The notes under the pieces are model-generated. The model did not search any database. It had not been told where the DNA came from and worked only from the letters and a program-made list of their open reading frames with translations. Shown one piece after another: positions 1-8,169 of a DNA stretch of 10,312 bases. Location: positions 1-10,312 of the forward strand of contig JAPUKT010000454.1 of the NCBI GenBank assembly GCA_027295555.1. Direction: 5' to 3'. The position numbers and the translations under genes were made by a program. Source of the stretch: Deltaproteobacteria bacterium. Lineage in GTDB: Bacteria; Myxococcota_A; Polyangia; Polyangiales; Houyiibacteriaceae. How positions within the stretch are numbered: position 1 is the stretch's first letter; every line of letters starts with the position of its first letter.

Positions 1-107
1 AGGTGGATCTCATCACCCCGGCTGCGATGGAAGAGAAGCAGCGCTTCGCGATTCGTGAAGGCGGCCGCACCATCGGTGCCGGCGTCATCTCCAAGATCAT
101 TGAGTGA
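1..107 (+). CDS. tuf: Elongation factor Tu, C-terminal end (partial)
   Basis: The first complete codon is at 3, and 34 codons are read to a TGA at 105-107. The peptide begins VDLITPAAMEEKQRFAIREG and ends in GAGVISKIIE. This is the last strand region of EF-Tu domain 3, with the family's near-invariant REGGRTIGAG turn. EF-Tu is the GTPase that delivers aminoacyl-tRNA to the ribosomal A site. Only about a tenth of the roughly 395-aa protein is present; the GTPase domain lies upstream of the window. The KIIE ending differs from the enterobacterial KVLG ending and is common outside the gammaproteobacteria. The stop codon lies inside the proposed start region of rpmG, so the two genes are probably translationally coupled. 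Identification is secure despite the short length, because the segment is highly conserved and its neighbours fit. Confidence 0.95.
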   Translation, partial: VDLITPAAMEEKQRFAIREGGRTIGAGVISKIIE

Positions 108-261
108 TAAGAGGATTAAGCTTGCGCTCGTCTGCGAGGAATGCGGCGCGCGCAACTATCAGACCACAAAGGCCAAGAAAATTGGTCCGCAGGAGCGGCT
201 TGCGTTGAGAAAATTTTGTCGTAACTGCAACCGACACACGGAACACAAGGAATCGAAATAG
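100..261 (+). CDS. rpmG: 50S ribosomal protein L33, four-cysteine zinc form
   Basis: L33 is a small protein of the large ribosomal subunit near the E site. From TTG at 100 the product is 53 aa, close to the usual 49-55. It has a zinc ribbon with Cys12/Cys15 (LVCEEC) and Cys40/Cys43 (FCRNC), the family block RNYQTTK at 18-24, and a basic HTEHKESK tail, so it is the zinc-binding C+ type. There is no ATG in frame. TTG at 100 gives MSDKRIKLAL and overlaps the tuf stop by 8 bases. Other in-frame options are GTG at 76 (61 aa), GTG at 55 (68 aa) and ATT at 115. TTG is preferred because it gives normal family length. No good Shine-Dalgarno precedes it, so initiation probably depends on ribosomes finishing tuf. 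The product is certain; the start is not. Confidence 0.9.
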   Translation: MSDKRIKLALVCEECGARNYQTTKAKKIGPQERLALRKFCRNCNRHTEHKESK

Positions 262-343
262 AACGAAAGAACAAATGGGCAGTGGCCCAAGAGATGATGG
301 CCGGTGGGTCTGTCCCGCCCTACCGCCCCCACACTGTCTCCGA
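262..343 (+). other. rpmG-tRNA spacer with two small hairpins
   Basis: This 82-base gap holds no gene. It has two short inverted repeats: TGGGC/GCCCA at 276-280 and 285-289 with loop AGTG, and GGTGGG/CCCGCC (one G-U pair) at 303-308 and 314-319 with loop TCTGT. Neither is followed by a T-run, so neither looks like an intrinsic terminator. I see no convincing -35/-10 pair. The likely reading is a structured leader between L33 and the tRNA within one transcript, possibly assisting 5' processing of the tRNA. That role is inference. Confidence 0.4.
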
Positions 344-417
344 AGGCCAGTAGCTCCAATTGGTAGAGCAGCGGATTCCAAATCCGCGGGTTGTGGGTTC
401 GAATCCCTCCTGGCCTG
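344..417 (+). tRNA. trnW: tRNA-Trp (anticodon CCA)
   Basis: A full cloverleaf can be drawn. The acceptor stem is AGGCCAG (344-350) with CTGGCCT (410-416). The D arm is GCTC/GAGC (353-356, 366-369). The anticodon stem is GCGGA/TCCGC (371-375, 383-387), with loop TTCCAAA and anticodon CCA at 378-380. The T arm is GTGGG/CCCTC (393-397, 405-409) with loop TTCGAAT. Discriminator G417 and the A1-U72 pair match bacterial tRNA-Trp identity. It decodes UGG. The T stem has one U-U mismatch (394 against 408). The CCA end is not encoded, since the bases after G417 are CCG, so it must be added after transcription. It sits between rpmG and secE on the same strand and is probably cut out of a common transcript. 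Confidence 0.97.
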
Positions 418-421
418 CCGC

Positions 422-428
422 GAGGAAA
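422..428 (+). promoter_or_regulatory. secE ribosome binding site in the tRNA trailer
   Basis: GAGGAAA at 422-428 is a good Shine-Dalgarno match, 4 bases from the ATG at 433. It begins only 4 bases after the mature 3' end of tRNA-Trp. The secE ribosome entry site is therefore practically the tRNA 3' trailer. If the tRNA is excised, the secE message would begin with its ribosome binding site at the extreme 5' end. Confidence 0.75.
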
Positions 429-432
429 GACA

Positions 433-858
433 ATGGCGATCACGAAAGAACAAGAAAAGGCGAGACCAACCGGGACGCTCGGTGTCGAGCGCTGGGTGCA
501 GTTTTCGTACTTTGGCATCGCGATCACGCTGGCTTGGTTTCTGATCAAGAGCTCAACCGCGATTTGGACCCTTCTTGCGGACACCGTGGACGCGGTGCCG
601 GAGCCGAACGGCACGGCCATCGCCCTGGGCGCGGGCCTCGTTTCGTTGATCGCCGCCGTAGTGACCTATCGGTCGCCGAGGATTCACGACTTTGTCACCG
701 GGGTGTGCGTCGAGCTTTCGAACGTTACCTGGCCTACGCGCAAGGAGACTTGGGCGCAGACTGTCGTCGTCTTGATCGTCTCGGCGATTGCGGCTGTGAT
801 TCTTGGGGTGTTCGATACGATCTGGTCGCAAATTACAGACCTGATCTACAACGTGTGA
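433..858 (+). CDS. secE: Preprotein translocase subunit SecE, three-helix form
   Basis: SecE is the clamp subunit of the SecYEG channel in the inner membrane, holding the two halves of SecY together. The product is 141 aa from ATG at 433, preceded by GAGGAAA. The family core is in the C-terminal half: an amphipathic stretch with ELSNVTWPTRKE at about 94-105, followed by the essential membrane helix at about 109-128 (VVVLIVSAIAAVILGVF). Two further hydrophobic segments lie upstream, at about 24-47 and 62-79. The protein therefore resembles the three-helix SecE of E. coli (127 aa) rather than the minimal single-helix form of about 60-70 aa. An in-frame extension back to TTG at 391 lies inside the tRNA and is not credible. 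nusG follows directly, as in most bacteria. Confidence 0.95.
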   Translation: MAITKEQEKARPTGTLGVERWVQFSYFGIAITLAWFLIKSSTAIWTLLADTVDAVPEPNGTAIALGAGLVSLIAAVVTYRSPRIHDFVTGVCVELSNVTWPTRKETWAQTVVVLIVSAIAAVILGVFDTIWSQITDLIYNV

Positions 859-863
859 TCGTG

Positions 864-1388
864 ATGAAGTGGTACGTGGTTCAAGCCTACTCCGGCTACG
901 AAAACAAGGTGAAGCTCTCGCTCGAAGAGCGAATCAAGCAGGCCGGGATGGAGTCTCGCTTCGGGAACATCCTGATCCCGAAGGAAAACGTGCAGGAAAG
1001 CCGTGGCGGGCAGCGTCGTGTGAGCACCCGCAACTTCTACCCGGGGTACATCTTCGTGCAGATGGATCTCAGCGACGAGACCTGGTACCTCATCAAAGAC
1101 ACCCCCAAGGTCAACGGCTTCGTCGGGGGGCGCCACCCCTCTCCGGTTCCTGAGCGCGAGATCGCCGCGATCGAGCAGCAGGTGGAGGAGGGCGCAGCCA
1201 AGCCGAAACCACGCGTGGAGTTCGAGAAGGGCGACCACGTCCGTGTCACCGACGGTGCCTTCGCGAACTTCACCGGCACCATCGAAGAAGTGAACCAGGA
1301 GAAACACAAAGTCCGCGTTTTGGTGTCGATCTTCGGCCGGTCCACCCCCCTCGAGCTGGACTATATCCAGGTCGAAAAAACCAACTGA
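864..1388 (+). CDS. nusG: Transcription elongation/antitermination factor NusG
   Basis: NusG binds the clamp of elongating RNA polymerase through its NGN domain, suppresses pausing, and links polymerase to Rho or to the ribosome through its KOW domain. From ATG at 864 the protein is 174 aa, a normal length. It begins MKWYVVQAYSGYENKVK, the standard NGN start. The conserved RGGQRR (51-56) and FYPGYIFVQM block follow. A KOW domain fills about 118-174, with GDHVRVTDGAFANFTGTIEE and the ending SIFGRSTPLELDYIQVEKTN. No large insert is seen. ATG 864 lies 5 bases after the secE stop and has no clear Shine-Dalgarno, pointing to translational coupling. GTG at 855 would overlap the secE stop as GTGA and add only three residues (MIV), so it is a real alternative. 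The nusG stop is immediately followed by a large palindrome. Confidence 0.97.
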   Translation: MKWYVVQAYSGYENKVKLSLEERIKQAGMESRFGNILIPKENVQESRGGQRRVSTRNFYPGYIFVQMDLSDETWYLIKDTPKVNGFVGGRHPSPVPEREIAAIEQQVEEGAAKPKPRVEFEKGDHVRVTDGAFANFTGTIEEVNQEKHKVRVLVSIFGRSTPLELDYIQVEKTN

Positions 1389-1480
1389 TTGGGGGCGCCC
1401 AGGCGGGCCATCTGGCGGCTTTCCTCCTCGCTCGCTCCCTGCGGGGGCGCTCGCCAGTTGACCCACCTGGACGCCCCCAA
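1389..1480. repeat. 92-base imperfect palindrome after nusG
   Basis: Two 28-base arms, 1389-1416 and 1453-1480, are reverse complements at 24 of 28 positions. The left arm opens TTGGGGGCG and the right arm closes CGCCCCCAA. The 36-base centre contains a second, smaller stem: CGCTCCC (1433-1439) with GGGGGCG (1443-1449) around TGC, with one wobble pair. The element starts at the first base after the nusG stop codon. No run of T follows it on the + strand, so it is not a standard intrinsic terminator for this operon. On the - strand it is followed by a T6 stretch lying in the end of nusG. It could be a dispersed palindromic repeat of the REP or MITE type, an mRNA stability or processing stem, or a transcriptional pause site. 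No encoded product is seen. The structure is plain from the sequence; its role is unknown. Confidence 0.8.
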
Positions 1481-1496
1481 TAGCCCCCAAAAGGTC

Positions 1497-1543
1497 GATT
1501 TCCATAAGGGATCGAGATTTCACGGAAATCAGGTTGCATTTTT
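1497..1543 (+). promoter_or_regulatory. Competing stems and T-run upstream of rplK
   Basis: GGAAATC at 1524-1530 can pair with GATTTCC at 1497-1503 (7 bp, 20-base loop). Alternatively its last six bases can pair with GATTTC at 1516-1521 (6 bp, loop ACG). The two pairings exclude each other. A T5 run follows at 1539-1543. The arrangement resembles a weak attenuator in the rplK leader, but the stems are AT-rich and the T-run is 8 bases away, so this is a tentative call. No clear promoter was found in 1481-1587. Confidence 0.3.
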
Positions 1544-1587
1544 CGTGCCCTGAGGCAGAACTCGCCGCTCCGGAGAACCGCGCGCCC

Positions 1588-2010
1588 ATGAAAAAGGTCA
1601 TCGTACAGATCAAGCTTCAACTCCCTGCAGGGAAGGCAAACCCCTCCCCGCCGGTCGGGCCCGCGCTCGGTCAGCACGGCGTCAACATCATGGCGTTCTG
1701 CAAGGAGTTCAACGTGAAGACCCAAAAGGACGCGGGTCTGATCATCCCCGTGGTGATCTCGGTCTACCAGGATCGCTCCTTCAGCTTCATCATGAAGACG
1801 CCGCCTGCCGCGGTGCTGATCAAGAAGGCCATCAATCTGAAGTCGGGCTCTGCGCGTCCGAACAAAGACAAGGTGGGCACGATCACGACGGCGCAGGTCA
1901 AGGAGATCGCGCAGATCAAGTTACAGGATACCAACGCGGGCTCGATCGAGACATGCATGCACAGCATCATCGGCACCGCGCGTTCCATGGGGGTTGAGCT
2001 AGTCGACTAA
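1588..2010 (+). CDS. rplK: 50S ribosomal protein L11
   Basis: L11 binds the 23S rRNA GTPase-associated centre at the base of the L12 stalk. It is involved in factor-dependent GTP hydrolysis and in RelA activation, and is the target region of thiostrepton. The 140-aa product is of standard length. Its N-terminal domain opens MKKVIVQIKLQLPAGKANPS followed by PPVGPALGQHGVNIM, the family's strongest signature; the prolines lie in the factor-contact region. The C-terminal rRNA-binding domain (about 72-140) contains KSGSARPNKDKVGTIT and ends GTARSMGVELVD. The start at ATG 1588 matches the family and has GGAGA at 1572-1576, somewhat far at 11 bases. A TTG at 1534 would add 18 unrelated residues and is rejected. 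It lies 199 bases after nusG, behind the palindrome, and 83 bases before rplA. Confidence 0.98.
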   Translation: MKKVIVQIKLQLPAGKANPSPPVGPALGQHGVNIMAFCKEFNVKTQKDAGLIIPVVISVYQDRSFSFIMKTPPAAVLIKKAINLKSGSARPNKDKVGTITTAQVKEIAQIKLQDTNAGSIETCMHSIIGTARSMGVELVD

Positions 2011-2031
2011 CCCTCGAGCGTTGGTTCGCTC

Positions 2032-2048
2032 CCCTGGACCACCCAGGG
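2032..2048 (+). other. Small hairpin in the rplK-rplA spacer
   Basis: CCCTGG (2032-2037) pairs with CCAGGG (2043-2048) around the loop ACCAC, inside the 83-base rplK-rplA gap. There is no T-run after it. It lies well upstream of the rplA Shine-Dalgarno (AAGGAG, 2083-2088) and does not cover it. It may only be a spacer stem. I could not recognise a convincing L1-binding mimic of 23S rRNA here. Confidence 0.35.
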
Positions 2049-2093
2049 CCCCAGTCGGTGGTAGGCGGCTTCGAGTCGTCGCAAGGAGACAGT

Positions 2094-2792
2094 ATGAAAC
2101 CCGGAAAAAAGCGCGGGGCTGCACTTCAGAAGCCCGATAGGAACCGTCGTTACAAGTTGAGCGAGGCCGTCTCGCTGGTGAAAGAGCTTGCGTTTGCCAA
2201 CTTTGACGAGTCGGTAGACGTGGCGGTGCGGCTCGGAGTCGATCCGAAGCACGCCGACCAGATGGTTCGTGGTGCGGTCGTCTTGCCACACGGCACGGGT
2301 AAGACCAACCGCGTTCTCGTGTTTGCCAAGGGCGAGAAAGTCACCGAAGCCGAAGCGGCCGGTGCGGACTACGTCGGTGGGGATGACTTCGTCGCCAAAA
2401 TCACCGAAGGCTGGCTGGACTTCGATACCGTCATCGCCACTCCCGACATGATGGGTCAGGTTGGTCGGCTCGGTCGTATTCTCGGTCCGCGTGGTCTGAT
2501 GCCAAACCCGAAGGTGGGGACCGTTACTTTCGACCTTGACAAAGCGGTTCGCGAGGCCAAGGCGGGTAAGGTCGAGTTTCGGGCCGAAAAGGCAGGTATC
2601 GTGCACGCGCAGGTCGGCAAGAAGTCGTTCGGCGAGTCCGAGCTCGCGGGCAACGTGAGGTCGCTGGTCGGCGCTTTGGTGAAAGCCAAGCCTCCGGCCG
2701 CGAAAGGCACATACCTCCGCAGCATTACCCTGAGCTCGACCATGGGCCCCGGCATCAAGATTGACCCCGGTACTATAGAGGTGGAGGCGTAG
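2094..2792 (+). CDS. rplA: 50S ribosomal protein L1
   Basis: L1 forms the mobile L1 stalk at the E site and guides release of deacylated tRNA. In many bacteria it also represses its own mRNA by binding an rRNA-like site. The product is 232 aa, normal for bacterial L1. Domain I is split between the two ends, with the N-terminal basic part at about 1-70, and domain II is in the middle. The family signature ILGPRGLMPNPKVGTVT is at about 129-145, and the C-terminal KGTYLRSITLSSTMGPGIKI is intact. ATG at 2094 is chosen because it has AAGGAG at 2083-2088, 5 bases upstream. The longer frame from GTG 2058 adds 12 non-family residues. The end of the gene contains the ribosome binding site of rplJ, whose start is only 2 bases beyond the stop. 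Confidence 0.98.
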   Translation: MKPGKKRGAALQKPDRNRRYKLSEAVSLVKELAFANFDESVDVAVRLGVDPKHADQMVRGAVVLPHGTGKTNRVLVFAKGEKVTEAEAAGADYVGGDDFVAKITEGWLDFDTVIATPDMMGQVGRLGRILGPRGLMPNPKVGTVTFDLDKAVREAKAGKVEFRAEKAGIVHAQVGKKSFGESELAGNVRSLVGALVKAKPPAAKGTYLRSITLSSTMGPGIKIDPGTIEVEA

Positions 2793-2794
2793 TC

Positions 2795-3364
2795 ATGGGC
2801 CTTACTCGAGAAGAAAAAGTGGCGCAGGTCGACTCGGTTCGCGAGAGCTTTGCCAACGCCAGCGCGACGGTCCTGGTCGACTTCCGCGGCGTCAACGTCG
2901 AGATGATCACGAACCTCCGAGCACGTTTCCGCGAGGCGGGTGTCGAGTACAAGGTCATCAAGAACAACGTCGTCCGAATGGCGCTCGATGGATCCGACCT
3001 CGCCGATAACGAAGAGTTCGCGGCCAGTCTGATCGGCCCGACCGCCATCGCCTGGAGCTTCGAGGACCCCTCGGCTGCGGCGAAGATCATCAAGAGCTTC
3101 CGCAAGGAGTTCTCCGATGAGCTCCAGCCGAAGGACAAGCCCGAAAAGCTAGTCGTCAAGTGTGGTCTCCTCGAAGGCCAGGTCCTCGATGCCAAGCGTG
3201 TCGAGAAAGAGCTGGCGACGCTTCTGGGCAAGAACGAGATTCGCGCATCACTGCTCGCGCAGTTGACGGCGCCCATGCAGAACCTGGTCGGCCAGATCAA
3301 CGCACCGGCCCAAAATCTCGCTCTGGTTCTCGACGCCTACCGACGCAAGGAAGCTGGCGAGTAA
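2795..3364 (+). CDS. rplJ: 50S ribosomal protein L10 (stalk base), long form
   Basis: L10 anchors the L12 dimers to 23S rRNA next to L11. At 189 aa it is longer than E. coli L10 (165 aa). The N-terminal rRNA-binding domain (about 1-135) includes MGLTREEKVAQVD, ATVLVDFRGVNV and VEYKVIKNNVVRMAL, all typical. The C-terminal helix from about 149 carries two consecutive 11-residue units, QLTAPMQNLVG (156-166) and QINAPAQNLAL (167-177), followed by VLDAYRRKEAGE. In this family each such segment docks one L12 dimer, so a three-dimer stalk is plausible (inference). The start ATG 2795 is served by GTGGAGG at 2781-2787, inside the last codons of rplA. The near-zero gap leaves no room for an intergenic L10 leader, and coupled translation with L1 is likely. 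Confidence 0.97.
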   Translation: MGLTREEKVAQVDSVRESFANASATVLVDFRGVNVEMITNLRARFREAGVEYKVIKNNVVRMALDGSDLADNEEFAASLIGPTAIAWSFEDPSAAAKIIKSFRKEFSDELQPKDKPEKLVVKCGLLEGQVLDAKRVEKELATLLGKNEIRASLLAQLTAPMQNLVGQINAPAQNLALVLDAYRRKEAGE

Positions 3365-3380
3365 TCCAAACCCAAAATTT

Positions 3381-3401
3381 AGCCGTGTGGTACGCACGGT
3401 T
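3381..3401 (+). promoter_or_regulatory. Hairpin just before the rplL ribosome binding site
   Basis: AGCCGTGTG (3381-3389) pairs with CGCACGGTT (3393-3401) around a GTA loop: nine pairs, two of them G-U. It ends 3 bases before the rplL Shine-Dalgarno core GGAG (3405-3408). It lies in the 52-base rplJ-rplL gap. L12 is needed in several copies per L10, so a structure here could isolate the rplL start from upstream folding or protect its mRNA. The stem is visible; its role is inference. Confidence 0.5.
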
Positions 3402-3416
3402 AGCGGAGAGTCAACG

Positions 3417-3797
3417 ATGGCAAACATGAATGTAGAGCAGATGGCCGAGGAACTGAGCTCCTGGACCGTCATGGAAGTTGCGAACTTGGTGAAAGAGCTC
3501 GAGGAGAAGTGGGGCGTTTCGGCGGCACCGGCAGCGGTGGCCGTGGCCGGTCCCGCCGCGGGCGACGCTGTGGCTGCCGAGGAGCAGACCGAGTTCGACG
3601 TCGAGCTGAGCGACGCTGGTGGCAAGAAGATCAACGTGATCAAGGCCATCCGCGAGATCACCCAGCTTGGCCTGGCGGACGCCAAGGCCCTGGTGGAAGC
3701 AGCCCCGAAGGTTGTGAAAGAGGCCATTTCCAAGGGAGAGGCCGAGGAAATCAAGAAGAAGCTCGAAGACGCGGGCGCCAAGGTTACCCTCAAGTAG
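3417..3797 (+). CDS. rplL: 50S ribosomal protein L7/L12
   Basis: L7/L12 is the multicopy acidic stalk protein that recruits and activates translational GTPases. The 126-aa product has the normal three parts. The N-terminal dimerisation and L10-binding helices are at about 1-34 (VEQMAEELSSWTVMEVANLV). A flexible Ala/Gly/Val/Pro-rich hinge is at about 35-56. A globular C-terminal factor-binding domain is at about 57-126, with KKINVIKAIREITQLGLADA and ALVEAAPKVVKEAISKGEAE, whose conserved lysines and glycine contact the factors. ATG at 3417 has GGAG at 3405-3408, 8 bases upstream. A GTG at 3387 in frame would add ten residues unlike the family and lies inside the hairpin, so it is rejected. A 214-base spacer with stem-loops separates the gene from rpoB. 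Confidence 0.98.
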   Translation: MANMNVEQMAEELSSWTVMEVANLVKELEEKWGVSAAPAAVAVAGPAAGDAVAAEEQTEFDVELSDAGGKKINVIKAIREITQLGLADAKALVEAAPKVVKEAISKGEAEEIKKKLEDAGAKVTLK

Positions 3798-3819
3798 CCC
3801 AATGGGGGTACGATTCAGA

Positions 3820-3847
3820 GCCCGGTGCCGCGACTTGGCACACGGGC
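3820..3847 (+). other. Stem-loop downstream of rplL
   Basis: GCCCGGTGCC (3820-3829) pairs with GGCAC-A-CGGGC (3837-3847): ten pairs with one bulged A and a 7-base loop. It begins 22 bases after the rplL stop. No T-run follows (next bases CCGGCTGGG), so it is not a textbook terminator. In E. coli the rplL-rpoB spacer carries a partial terminator and an RNase III site that lower rpoBC expression relative to the stalk genes. This stem is in the matching place and may serve the same purpose, but sequence alone cannot show this. Confidence 0.5.
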
Positions 3848-3864
3848 CCGGCTGGGTTAATGTC

Positions 3865-3937
3865 CCGTCCGGGGCGGTCTCGGTACGCGCAGCACAACAA
3901 TTTACGACTTTCCGCAAAGCGGCGGGAGGCCGGACGG
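3865..3937 (+). other. Longer-range pairing in the rplL-rpoB spacer
   Basis: CCGTCCGG (3865-3872) is perfectly complementary to CCGGACGG (3930-3937), enclosing 57 bases that include a small CCGC-AAA-GCGG hairpin (3912-3922). With the stem at 3820-3847, this gives the spacer two structured parts upstream of the rpoB ribosome binding site. Nothing in 3798-4011 looks coding, and I found no convincing promoter there. Confidence 0.35.
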
Positions 3938-4011
3938 TCTCCTTGTCGGCTCTTTGTCGTTAGACACTTGGCTTTAGGGTTTCGGATGTCAGTTCGGTAG
4001 GAGTCTCACTA

Positions 4012-8166
<4,155 letters not shown>

Positions 8167-8169
8167 GTT

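Noticed and set aside
360..863. In-frame upstream extension of nusG by about 168 codons
   Set aside because: It runs through tRNA-Trp and secE in another frame. NusG proteins begin at the MKWYVV region, so the extension is chance openness.
1389..1480. The nusG-rplK palindrome as an intrinsic terminator for the + strand operon
   Set aside because: No T-run follows the right arm. The next bases are TAGCCCCCAAAAGG, and essential genes follow on the same strand.
1534..1587. TTG start giving an 18-residue longer L11
   Set aside because: L11 homologues begin at the MKKV region, the extension is unlike the family, and the TTG lacks a ribosome binding site. The stretch is better read as leader.
3890..4011. 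Sigma-70-type promoter upstream of rpoB
   Set aside because: Candidate -35 boxes such as TTGTCG and TTGGCT have no acceptable -10 box at 16-18 bases. Calling a promoter would be guesswork.
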